A DNA stretch of 64,000 bases from Pseudoips prasinana. Lineage: Eukaryota; Arthropoda; Insecta; Lepidoptera; Nolidae. Shown one piece after another: positions 23,277 to 34,469 of the stretch; within the stretch, counting starts at the first letter, position 1; each line of letters starts with the position of its first letter. Below the pieces are notes generated by a model. The model saw only the letters and a list, made by a program, of their open reading frames with translations. It did no database searches and was not told the origin of the DNA. Made by a program: the position numbers and the translations under genes. The stretch is taken from positions 13,844,001 to 13,908,000 of the forward strand of contig OX621253.1 of assembly GCA_951640165.1 (NCBI GenBank), read 5' to 3'.

Positions 23277-24429
23277 AACTAACATAATAAAAATACGTAA
23301 AACATATTATATATAATAAATACGAATGAACACATTCTTGTACTTCCTTGGTAGAAATATACACATCATGCCACGCATGGATAGCGTACATATGTAACAG
23401 GGTGAATGTTGCGTTGAATTATTGAAACCTAGCGAAATGAAGAAATAATACAGACTTTCGGACAAAGGTTTCGATGGCTATCGTCTTTATCATCATCACC
23501 ATCATCACAGCCCTTGTAACAAAACTACAATCACTCATTACTGAGTATGGGCCTTCATCTGATGAGGGAGTAATAGAGTATCTTTTATATAATTAACTTT
23601 ACAAAAAAAAAAGTAAGTAAACTGTGCAGGTAAAATATAGCCGCACCATTAATCAAATCCTACTTAAGTTAGCTTATCTTTTGTTTTGGAACTAGTCTTT
23701 CCCTCTTACTCACCACTGCAACTCGTCTAAGCTAGGATCAATAGTGCCATACCATGAAATGAGACTGATACCCGTGGGATTGAGAATGATCCTGTAAAAC
23801 TTGGTGCAAATGGATCAACTGAAATGGAGTTTTGGATTTTCCTTTAACTATCTTTTTTACAACGCATGCCGGGTATAGCTTGTAACTGATATATAAATTC
23901 TGAACGAATAATTATAATACATTAAGATATAACTTGTGTATATGATTTTTAAAGGTAATGATAGAAAATAATAATATTACCATTTGTTGGTATACGCTCG
24001 TGGCATATAGTGCACGATCTTACAGTGTTGTTGGAGATTTAACTGGAATGTAGTGGTTAAGTGCTCAAATCACATTCGAGTTTAATCCCATAAATATATA
24101 TTTAACTGTAATATGTAATTATGTTTTTCCTTGTAAGGAGTCTTTATGCGAATTTGCCAATGCCTTTTAAAGTTCAACGATTTTTTAGGTACAATCATAT
24201 TTGCACAACCTTAACCTGCGCTTAACTGATAAAATTAACTACCATGATTATTGTAGAGTGCTGTTTCCTGTTGACCCTAGGATCTCGTTGACCTTTAGCT
24301 TTGTTTCGTTACATATTATAATGAATGATATAACGCAGGATCTGAAAATTATTTAATTACTCTACCAGTTTATTTACATGTAGTATATACATATGATCAT
24401 GCCCTTGGAAATCTTTTTTAAGTTCGTTT
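23277..24429. other. No recognised gene; one repeat I fragment
   Basis: 23655-23850 resembles repeat family I (CTCTTACTCACCACTGCAAC, AGGATCAATAGTGCCATACC). The rest is AT-rich with nothing recognised. Confidence 0.4.
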
Positions 24430-24513
24430 CGTAAACCATCGCTATGTATCTAGGTGCGTGGTCAGCCTATCTACAGGCTGACCACACACCTAGATACATA
24501 GCGATGGTTTACG
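24430..24513. repeat. 39-base inverted repeat, 6-base loop
   Basis: Arms 24430-24468 and 24475-24513 are complementary with a single mismatch; loop ATCTAC. It would fold into a stable cruciform. Confidence 0.95.
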
Positions 24514-25094
24514 CGGTTGGGATCGTAAAAATGGTATACTTCCGACAAGGTATCAGACTTGGCTGTAGTCATAAGACAGCAGTTGTGAAACTATTTCTGA
24601 GTTTGAACAACTATAACACTAAATTTACTACTGCCTATATGAATAACATATAATAATAAAAACAAAATATATATTATTTCAATACCCTTGTCCCTGCAAC
24701 ACCCATGCAGTGCAGGTATTATAATAATATCATCATTACTAACTTTACCTGGATGTTGGAGAATCTCCTAGTATAGAGAACATATTTATGTGACTGGCGC
24801 ATTGCTAGTCCGATTCTGGATATACTTTAGATTTATGATTTAGACGTTGTGATGACCTGCAGGAAAATTTATAATAGATATACTGTTTTATCTAGATAAA
24901 GTAGTGGTAAGATCCAGAGCAGACCAGAGTACACATATTGAATCGGTGCATTATAAGACGCCAAACCAATAGCTTTCTAAATCTACAAAATTATTAATCA
25001 TGAAAATTATATAGCCAGTAGATATTGGTGCGCCTTTTCCTGTTTTATACGAATAAAAGACATCAACGCGCGCACACCCTTACCCATTATTTCA
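24514..25094. other. No recognised gene
   Basis: The frame at 24444-24653 is partly made by the palindrome and is not supported. Confidence 0.45.
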
Positions 25095-25260
25095 TAATCA
25101 TCATATCAGACGAAATGCTGGACAGAGGCCTCCCTTAAAGATCTCCACAATATATAAAGGAAAGGGCAAATAATAAGGACAATTATTTGCTCGGGACTCG
25201 AACTCGAAACACTAGGGCGCCAACGTAGCTAGGCGACCATCTTAACGACTCCACCACCCA
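25095..25260 (-). mobile_element. RTE tail fragment next to a tRNA-like fragment
   Basis: CAGACGAAATGCTGGACAGA and AGGCCTCCCTTAAAGATCTC are an antisense RTE tail. GGGACTCGAACTCGAAAC downstream is an antisense box-B-like segment of SINE D type. Confidence 0.5.
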
Positions 25261-25329
25261 TACAGTCAATTTAAACCAAGGCAATCAAAATGTATTATCA
25301 TATAATCAAATGTACTTGATATGTAGGCG

Positions 25330-25375
25330 TGGGTTGACGTCCGATCCGGTAAGTCGTGGGTTCAATTCCCATTCC
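25330..25375 (+). mobile_element. tRNA-like SINE fragment
   Basis: GGTAAGTCGTGGGTTCAATT with a box-B-like GGTTCAATTCC; no body recognised. Confidence 0.35.
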
Positions 25376-26937
25376 ATAGTAGTTTCAGATAAATATTGAG
25401 TAAAATTGAAAACTTGTTCATCGTCTTGTTGGCTGTAAAATATATTCGAAAATAGTTGGTGGAACTCCTGTACCAGTTTATTAATAAGAGCTTCAGAAGT
25501 TTTAAAGTAAACATTTTCTACATCTTTCTTTCTTCATCATTTTTAAAACCATTCAATGGCGATATTACTAGCAGATGATCATTGTGTCCAAGCGGTGCTA
25601 ATCGTCCGGTGCCGAGCCGACTCACTGAACCCGAGGCTCGGGTACACTGAACAATCTAAAAAAAATGTTAAAGCCTTACGCAGAGCGCCGGATTGATAGA
25701 GGGTACTGCTTTGAAAGTCGCCGGACGATTAAATTTATTATTTCTCATTTTGAGATCATATCTACGTTGTGCATTGTGAATAATGTTATAAAACTTAAAC
25801 TTCATAGTTTGGAAGGTGTTCTCCATATAATATAATGTTTCACATGCTACTATGAACATAACAGTCGGCCATGTTTCCAGAAAAACATGCCGTTGGATAA
25901 CACCTGCATCCTTCTTAAGGGTGTTAACAAGGGAATCCTAAATTTGATCTGCCAGTGTGTATTGTTCTATTAATATGTACATAGGATGGTCGAGTCATCC
26001 GCTTCCAGCCCGGTCAGCATATTTAGAAGCTGGGAAGGTTTTGATACCCGTAGTCTCCGCAGTTTATCATAAGACGCGGTCCAAGTCGGCACTTCTTAAA
26101 TCATCAGTATATTTTTAATTAATAATAAGTTAGTTTAATTAAAGTTTAATTTTTTTAAAGCCTTCTATAAAAGTCCTATAATAGTTCGTAGCTTAGCGTA
26201 GAACGCTTACCCCGGATTGGTAGATGGTGCTCATTCGAGACACGCTGGAAGATTTTATTATAATTTTTGAGATTAGAGTACGCTTGAATAGCGAATAATG
26301 CAATAAAACTAAAATATTAATTACAATTCATTACAATTTAATTTTGAAATTCTTTTATTTTACTATCCTTCAATGACGCTAGATGGCGATGTCATATGGA
26401 ACTCCAAAAATACAATTTCAATGAAAAGAAGCCACGTATTTACAAAAAATATGTGTCCTATGTTCGACTGAATAGAAACCATTACAGATGTGAACCATGG
26501 CACAATGTTAGTATGCACGTGTGAACGTATGACTTAAGTAAAAGGTCACGATTTTCAAAAGGCCAGCCACCATTGTCGACCACGCGCTGAATTAATTATA
26601 ATAAATGTAGCGTGCTGGCGTGTTATTGCAGAAATGACATGTTTAAGATGTGTTGAGTGTATTAATAAGCATTATATCATTTTAAAACTATACTTAAGTT
26701 GGGTAATGTAACGGTTTTGCAGTTTTTAAAAAGGTTATTTATATGAAAAATGTTTTTGTTGAAATGTCAGTAAGCTAATGAGGTGATTGTGATTGTTCAG
26801 TAGCAGTCTTGCGCATGACCGCTATAAAATTGACCATCAAATTTTAATGTATAAAACATAGTTTAGTAACTCTATATTGCATCCACGATGTCTACTGTTG
26901 AACCTTTATAAACAGTATTAAGATATTGGTTGATTTA
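25376..26937. other. No recognised gene; one diverged repeat pair
   Basis: 25660-25730 and 26155-26260 look related: TTAAAGCCTT, then CCGGATTGATAGAGGGTACT against CCGGATTGGTAGATGGTGCT. This is a local duplication of unknown nature. Confidence 0.35.
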
Positions 26938-26938
26938 G

Positions 26939-27007
26939 GATGAGGAAGAGTTGGAACTTGAAGACGTGGAACTCGACGAGTATTACACTCAGACTAGAAT
27001 CAAATAA
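26939..27007 (+). other. Possible terminal coding exon (acidic peptide)
   Basis: After a splice-acceptor-like TTGATTTAG the frame reads DEEELELEDVELDEYYTQTR, then IK and a stop at 27005-27007. An in-frame TAG just upstream means the stretch is only open as an exon. AATAAA occurs near 27057. No partner exon was recognised, so this may be chance. Confidence 0.2.
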
Positions 27008-30000
27008 GAAAATAGAATTTGACAGTCTCGTTGTATTCATTTATATAAATGTGGTAAATAAAAGATATTTATTATAGCGGTAACCCGAACAGAAATTTAC
27101 CTTTTTATGATACCTATTTATTTACCATTTATAAGTCAGAAACGGCTAAAACTATTTTTATTACCTTTAATTTATTTAAGCTTGTTTGTTATTGGCTGGA
27201 ATCAATCCTAAATTTGGTTTGAACTAATTACCAATTAGGCGAATGTATCGAATAAATAAGGATAGAGTTCTATATCCTTATTTATTGGATAGTATTAGTA
27301 GATTGCGGCACTATAAAGGATTTTTTGGATTCTTTCGACAGATGCGGTTCGCGCTTCTTTATCAGTAGAGTCCATAGTGTTACGAATTATTTGATAAACC
27401 ATGAACATGTAGATAATAATTTCTGGTTCATTGTCTGCGCTTACCGCGTCTCTTAAGTGACCTATATTTTTATTTTATTTAAAATTAAACTGTCAGTCTG
27501 TCAGCCATTTCATTGTCTGATGATTCATGTTCCTGTTACAATCATGTCTTGTTCGAATAGTTGAGTCATAGTTTAGTACGTATGTGTGCATACAAATCAG
27601 TCTAGTGCTAGATACGATTTTCACATATTTAGTCTCTCGATTTCAAAGACTGCTATTATCTCCAGAGGCATGAGATGTGTTTTTATGAAGATGGGCTTTA
27701 AACCTTTTACTTTGAGCGGATGGCACACTTAACGGAGAGAGGTCAGGTGGAAGATTGACAGCTTTATGTATTGTCTGAGGCACCTGACAACACCGGCAAT
27801 TTTCTGATTCTGGGTTACTGTTGATAACTTTTATTATCAAAAAAATTCCAATTAAAATAAGGTTGTGCGGAAGACATGGCGTTAAAGGATAAGACTACCC
27901 TTTGCACAACATTTGTCGGAGCACATAGTTTAAAGAGTATTTTATTCTATTTTAGCAGTGAGTATTATATTATCTTCACTTGAACACGCTACATACTCGT
28001 TCATAAGAAAGTGGTAGCATTTGAGCCACGTCGGAAGTAATAAGTTTTATTCATTGTGCCCGTTGATAATATTAAATACAATTAAGTTTATTTAGTATAA
28101 GTAAACATTATTTAATAATGTTTGAAATTGTAAAACCACTTTAATTAAGCATCTTCCTAATATGTTGAATTTTTCCTGCACCTAGTATCCATAACACAAG
28201 TTAAATCTTACTTTGGATACCAGAGTGTCAATTATATACTTGCATACTTACTGTGTTGTATCCTATTATGTAAGCTAATAACATTACTATGTATTTTGGT
28301 CTGTAAGTGGTTCTGTACTAATAATATTTTGGAAGTAAAGTGATTATTAAATTATTATTATATCATTGAAGCTCCTGTGCCTAATCTGTTCCTGCACGTA
28401 CTGATAATAGTGGATTATGATAATTAAGGATGAAATAGAGAGCTATTCTAGCATTTACAGCAGATCCTCTCATCAGTTTGTGACGGTCTTGAGTAGTTGG
28501 TACTTTTATTATTATAAAGTCTAATAATCAAAAGTAAACCTTGTTGCTCTAGTGACGCGGTAGTCAATGCTGACACACACAGTGTGTGAATGAGATATGG
28601 GTTATTCCTAAATGCTGCCTATTGTTGAGTAGTCCGTCTGTATTCAAAGGTGTGATCTTGAAACGTCACGTCAGGGCTATATGTGGCAATCAGACGTGGC
28701 AACGATACTGAACGAGCCGGAGCCCCTACAGTAGCTAGAATAATTGATTACTTGTTTACTGTGTTATGGGAATTTAATTTCGTGGCGAAATACGTAACTA
28801 TGCTGGTATTTAATACTTAATCAAAAGAAAAAGGTTTATTCTAAGAAAGCGCTTTAGTGAGACAAATTTTTCAGTTATTTTTTTAGCATTAAATTTACAA
28901 ATATAATATAGACAGGAGATTAAGTGCAAGGCCTCAAGCCATAGCCATTTCAACTAAGAAACGCGCACCAGAGAGCACTTTTAAACCACCATACCAACCG
29001 CTTCGAGTATTGGTAATTGTTACAACTGTTTTCGTCTTTACCTGACTGATAACATAGCTACTAAGCGAAGACACAAGGCCTCTCATACGATTGAGTATGA
29101 GACCACTTATTATTTTCATTGTGAAATTTGCTTTTTAGTTCGATTAAAAATAAAGATATGCGTATAAGACCAACTACTCATATGGATACTAGGTCCAATA
29201 AAACCTACTCAGAACTGCGGAGGGTCGTTTATTATTTTTATGGCAATCCGCTACCTTGTGCGGAGGGGTCTTATCAAAACTTGCATAATGACGTTGGCGT
29301 ATCGTACAATGCTGTATGGTGAACGGTTGCTTTTGAAAGTCTCTTATGCGAAAAAACCATTTCAAGTCTATTGAAAGATTCCTCCGGTTTTAACATTTAA
29401 ACTCGTAGAAAATCACTATACTTTGTTAAGATCACATTTGACATCTGTCAGTTACTAGTAAAAATAATTGTAAAATTACCTTATTTGGTAATTATTACAA
29501 TAAAGATAAATCGTAATTGAAAAAAAAGGTTAAGCAAATGTGCAGTTCTAACTACGAATAAATAAATAATATTCTATGCCCGCCGGTTAAGGTTAAGTTG
29601 TTGAATTTTGATGAAGTTGGCCCTTGTTTAGTATAAGTCCTTTTGAGTTTCCGTATGATGTAACTATGTATTGACTTTTAACATTCAAGCGCGATTCAAA
29701 AATACTAGTTTTCTACAATAAAATTTATAGAAATTTACCCACTAATAAAATCTACCCAGTTAATTTTGGGTTTGCTCAAACTATTAAAGAATTAAACTTT
29801 TTTCGGACATGTAATCCAAAAATAGATGATTATGAGTTCAAGACAACTTTATATTCTGTGAATCTTTCGTTTCATTCTTCAATTTATAGACGCATTTCTA
29901 TTCAAGTTTAGTAAAATAATAGTAGTAAAGAAATTAAACCCGAATGTGATATTGCTTAATACTGAGCAATGTCATGAACTGCATGTAACTGTGAGCTTCA

Positions 30001-30046
30001 TTCTCTTTATAATAATTATTTTGGTTGGTATTTTTCATAAACTAAA
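27008..30046. other. No recognised gene
   Basis: Short frames (27643-27840, 28934-29119, 29128-29322) show no domains. No repeat relatives recognised apart from simple AT runs. Confidence 0.4.
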
Positions 30047-30411
30047 ATATACAACATGTAACGTAATTAACGTATACCCTCAAACACCCCAATTAGAATA
30101 TTATGTTGTAATCAAAATGCATACACTGAATTTTTGATTTAACATGTATATGCATTGTTATTTACTAAACTACTACTACTTTTTGATTTATATTGTATTG
30201 AATGATGGAATTTGAATGAATACAAATAAAACTGCGATTTAAAAGTCTTATTACTTTGACTTACGGTCCATTTCAATATGTTTTGACTGGACTTTAATTA
30301 TTTGGGAATAAAAAAATTACCTATAGTAAAAATGATATAAATCGATTCAGTAAACGATTCTGAACAAACTATTTTCAGGATGTGCGTTAATTAAGTTACA
30401 TGTTGTATATA
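30047..30411. mobile_element. DNA transposon family E, copy 3
   Basis: Left end TATACAACATGTAACGTAAT, right end GTTAATTAAGTTACATGTTG then TATA. Same orientation as copy 2; about 365 bases, shortened inside. Confidence 0.8.
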
Positions 30412-31484
30412 ATTTTAATAAAGGTAGCTTTATGAAATATAAGGAAAACACTTGAGGGTAAAATATGTGACACACTTTTAAGGAGTCTACAAATATATGT
30501 TTTATAATTTCTAAGTAGTTTATATCAATGGTTCTATATATGAATCTATGTCTAGGAGAGTCTAAGTCTATGTGTCGATATGTTTTCTAATTTCTTGATG
30601 GGAAATAGATAAACAAACTGGCAATCTTGAACAGTACATACAAAGTGTAATTGTGTGAATCATCCATCATAAGTAATCATAATTTTAATCTATGGCTTAT
30701 GCTCATAAAGTTCAATGTCACTTCTAAATTATGGCGTCTTCAATGAGCTATTCTCAAGGGCAATGCCATTGAACTTAAATTACCGCTAATCTCTACATGT
30801 GTATGAAACTCATATTCATGTAAATAAATATTGTAAGTATTTTTTTAGAAGAGACGTGTTTCATACAGAATTTGTATAAAAATTGTCACTTTGAAGATGC
30901 TAACAAAATTGTTGAGCTATATTGTATGCTATACTGATATTGTCACGGAATGTTAAGCAAAATCTGTATTTTTTTTATTTATTCTAAACTAACTGTCCAT
31001 CAGTCCGGGTATAATCTATCTTTATTCCGAGTGACATCCAAATCTATGCAACCGTTATTGAGGAACTCGGTAACAAATATTCAAACTTTTAAACACTCAG
31101 ACAACTTTCACATTTATAATATTAGGAGCACGAAGAGGATATCGCAACCTGTGTCCATTAATCTAATAAGAAACTGTTTCCATATTCAACGCTAACTCCA
31201 GGACTCTCTCATAGTCATTGGTTCCTACTGAACATTGTTTTTTTGATATTTCCCCGAGTTAGATGAATTTGGATTTTGACAGCTTGTTCCAAAATTCGGG
31301 AAATTCAATACGGGGAAGTTCAATATAGATTGAGCTAAACGCCCATATGATTCATCCTGGTATGTTATTGATCATGATTGGTTCTTCTTATAATGTCCAT
31401 GTATAGTCCAGTAGTTATGGTAGTTCTCTCGCTGCTTCGTCGGTCTTTTGAGGTCAATTCCCGCACGAGATAAAATTCTAATAT
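30412..31484. other. No recognised gene
   Basis: The frame at 30950-31195 (+) has no recognisable domain. Confidence 0.4.
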
Positions 31485-31725
31485 CAGCGCGAAGTCTGGG
31501 AGTGGGCGGTATTATATTATACCCCCGTGCCACGAAGAGCACGTAAAGCTGTCGGTCCTGTACCTGACCTCTTTCCGGTCGTGTCGTTATTCGTCCCATC
31601 GGATCATGAGAGTGAGAGAATAGAAAGTGCTCCTGTGTTTGTGCACTATAATATATTCCGCGCAGATTTAGCAGAGGCTAGTTTCCGTTGAGACTGGCCA
31701 CCGTGGCCGAAATCGGCTAGGACAA
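31485..31725 (+). mobile_element. SINE family C, 5'-truncated copy
   Basis: CCACGAAGAGCACGTAAAGC, GTCGGTCCTGTACCTGACCT, TTTCCGGTCGTGTCG, GAATAGAAAGTGCTCCTGTG, TTGAGACTGGCCACCGTGGC. The tRNA-like head is absent. Confidence 0.75.
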
Positions 31726-31740
31726 CTTTATTTTTATAAA

Positions 31741-31856
31741 AAACATACAGACATATTAATGCACATATCTGTCCTGGACTGCAAAAGAAACCACGACATG
31801 CGCGTGCGGCGTGAAAGGCTAGTATCTACCAACCACGCCAACCTGCCCGTCAAATG
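31741..31856 (-). mobile_element. SINE family B head fragment
   Basis: Antisense: CATATCTGTCCTGGACTGC, then CGGCGTGAAAGGCTAGTATC and ACCAACCACGCCAACCTGCC, ending CCGTC. Confidence 0.65.
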
Positions 31857-32299
31857 TGTAACGTGCACCTTTTTATTCTAGGAAAATATATATACAAATA
31901 CAAAAATAAATTATTTCTCTTTACAAACAGTGATAATTACATGGAATTACATAATTAACATATGGGTACATTTTATTTCCGAGAGACTGGTGCCTGAACT
32001 AGGCAAGGCTAGTTCTACTACTACAGATCACCAGGATCTCCCCTGACGGCGTTGACACATATACGTAACAAATAGATTTAGCTAAATTATATAAATATGT
32101 ATTGTCTGGAAAGAGTTGTGATGTGAGTGTGTGAGTTGTGTTTAGGTGTATTGTGAGTGGGTGTGTTGTTTGTATTGCGTATGTGATTGTGAGTGTGAAT
32201 CTCAATAGGCGATAGTAAACGATTAATAGAATGGAAGTTGAAAATAGAAAGGAAAATAAATATTACGTCAGATTTCATACCTCAACACAACAATATCTA

Positions 32300-32464
32300 C
32301 TATATAAAAATAAGTCGCGTTTTCCTTCCTGACGCTATAACTCCAGAACGCACGAACCGCTTTCCACGGTTTTGCATTCGTTGGAAAGGTCTCGGGCTCC
32401 GTGAGGTTTATAGCAAAGAAAATTTATAAAATTTAACGCGGGTAACACCGCGGGGCACAGCTAG
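32300..32464 (+). mobile_element. Helitron-like (Lep1-type) element
   Basis: Opens ATATAAAAATAAGTCGCGTT; CGCTATAACTCCAGAACGCA; 3' end TTTAACGCGGGTAACACCGC and GGGGCACAGCTAG. Confidence 0.7.
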
Positions 32465-32617
32465 TCTCGTATAAAAATAACGAATGATTAAACTTAAAAC
32501 TGAGTTTAAGTTTACAAAACTACGAGAGATAACCTGAGAGACGATGTCTTTAATTATAATATGTCTAAAACTATAAATTTCGATAATTAAACTTAAACAT
32601 AATCTCTTTGACAATAA

Positions 32618-32812
32618 CTTAATACAAGCTAGCTAAATATCATTGCTATTATAAAAAAATAAATTTTATAAATGGTTTCATACAATCCGTGTACCTAAAT
32701 ATCTATGTTCCTAGAAATAATTAAGGTACCTACTTATTTATATTACAACAAAAATGTTCTGACTATTTACAAACGCTATTTAAAAGTCAACGTGAATAAA
32801 AACCTTTTTTAT
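32618..32812 (+). repeat. Repeat family H, unfolded copy
   Basis: AATACAAGCTAGCTAAATAT, CCGTGTACCTAAATATCTAT, ATGTTCTGACTATTTACAAA, GTCAACGTGAATAAAAACC. No inverted duplication, so this serves as the reference against the copy at 14.95 kb. Confidence 0.65.
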
Positions 32813-33427
32813 TTATATATTATTTATAAAAATTACACATTTTATGATAATTAAATGAGATAAAACACGGATTATGCTCAACTATACTGCTGTGAAGTTT
32901 GTCATAATTCACGTGTCTTTAACTGATCTGAAATCTCTTTAAAAATAGCTTGCCGAATATCGATTCTCACTTGACATGGGCATAATCATGATAAAGTGGA
33001 ATGCCATTAAATAAATTCTATATACATATATAAATAATATAAATTCTATATATTCATTACAAGTAAGGGTTAGATATGATAATTCAGAAGATACTGTTTA
33101 ATATAAGGTATACAGTTACCGAGTCAAATTGTATTTCTTTCCTTACCAAGCTACCAGAAACAACCACAAAGAATTGCAAATTTTAGTGCTTTCACTTGTA
33201 TATTTGTATGTGTCAGTTCAGATACAAAAGAATTCGAAAACATGTAACGGAAATAGCTAAATAATTAGTCATATTGTTGTTTAAGTAGCTCAAACTATTC
33301 CGACTGTGAGACTTGTAGAAAATTAGTTTGTGAAATACATGAAAAAGGTATTGACAATTGGTATTGATATAGGTATTGATCAAACTATTTTAAGTCAACC
33401 AACGACATTATGAACCATCTTGAGGCC
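32813..33427. other. No recognised feature
   Basis: AT-rich; nothing recognised. Confidence 0.45.
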
Positions 33428-33645
33428 CTTTGAGGCGCTCATAGCCAAGTGAACAGCGTGGTTAAGCATCTAGGTTCGCGATCAGTCCATAGATGGGTGA
33501 CTGCAATAGTAGTTTAATTTCTGAGCGTCTGCGTGCGTCGGAGGGCATGCTAAGATGTCATTAGACAACAGTCGTTAAGCCACGTCAGACGCCTACTAGG
33601 CGGCTTGAACAACTCTGAAACCACTGCCCATACGATAACTAAGTA
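33428..33645 (+). mobile_element. 5S rRNA-derived SINE, copy 1
   Basis: GTTAAGCATCTAGGTTCGCG then ATCAGTCCATAGATGGGTGA follow the order and spacing of the 5S rRNA internal promoter (TTAAGCA, then GTTAGTACTTAGATGGGTGA). The non-5S body has TAGTTTAATTTCTGAGCGTC, CAGTCGTTAAGCCACGTCAG and CGGCTTGAACAACTC. A second copy (14.74 kb, - strand) shares both parts, which separates a SINE from a lone 5S pseudogene. Confidence 0.65.
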
Positions 33646-33734
33646 AGTATGGCCCACATGGCAATCAGTTGGGGTTGCCCATTCTTTCCAAGCATCCAGC
33701 TCTACCTCTCTTAAGCTTGGGTCATGACATTACC

Positions 33735-34075
33735 ATAACCGTCGGCTCAATATTTTTTTATGTGAGTAGTTCCTCCCTATTAGCCACTGTTGACTCCTGT
33801 AAGTCAGGATCAACAGAGGCATACTATGAAATGACACTAAGCGGTGAGACTCGGGCATGTCTCGGGAAATTGCTTGAACATACTCGGATACCGCAACGAA
33901 ATGAATCAGAAAAAATAAGGAGTTGGAAAAAGCAGTTCGATTTCCTCTAGAGCAAAGCGGGAAACATAACGATATAACTAGAACTCATAAAGCGAGATAA
34001 TTGCAACTAAAAATGCCAGCTGCATCAGCACCAAAAATATATTTTAAAGGTCCTCGGAACTCGCAATAACCCAGT
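33735..34075 (+). repeat. Repeat family I, copy 2
   Basis: Parallel to 5150-5490 (opposite strand): GTAAGTCAGGATCAACAGAG, ATGAAATGACACTAAGCGG, GAGCAAAGCGGGAAACATAA, AAATATATTTTAAAGGTCC. Open for part of its length at 33669-33950, with stops after. Confidence 0.5.
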
Positions 34076-34469
34076 GTCCAGTAAAAAGTTACGTGGAAGG
34101 AGTATTATTTTCTGGTAATGCTTATTTTTTATTTTTATTTTATTTAAAAACTTCTTGCACAGAATTGCACAAAGGCGGACTTAATGCCAAAGGCATTCTC
34201 TAACATGACTGTTGTTAGAGAGTTTAGGTTGACACCTTGGGGTGATGCAGAGAAAACATGGTAGGTGCACTGAGTGTAAAAATATTGTAGATGAGAAGAT
34301 ATTTATATAAGGTACATATAAATTAAACAGATACATATCATATATATATATATATATATATATATACTTACATACTATAAAATATATAAACTAATATATA
34401 TATTTATGCATAACTAAATAGCATAAATAAATTGTATAATAAATAATACAACAGTAATACTTTTAAATA

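Noticed and set aside
23490..23520. CRISPR-like short repeats (CATCATCACCATCATCAC)
   Set aside because: A plain trinucleotide run; no spacer-repeat pattern, and the genome is eukaryotic.
32087..32278. His/Thr-rich frames (THNHIRNTNNTPTHN) at 31999-32278
   Set aside because: Produced by a GTGAGTGTGT-type simple repeat on the + strand.
33470..33515. Functional 5S rRNA gene
   Set aside because: Only an internal-promoter-like segment is present, the ends and most of 5S are missing, and a second copy shares the unrelated body.
34340..34366. (TA)n tract as an origin or regulatory site
   Set aside because: A simple microsatellite in a LINE 3' UTR; a similar tract lies at the equivalent place in the 16.4-kb LINE (about 17994-18020).
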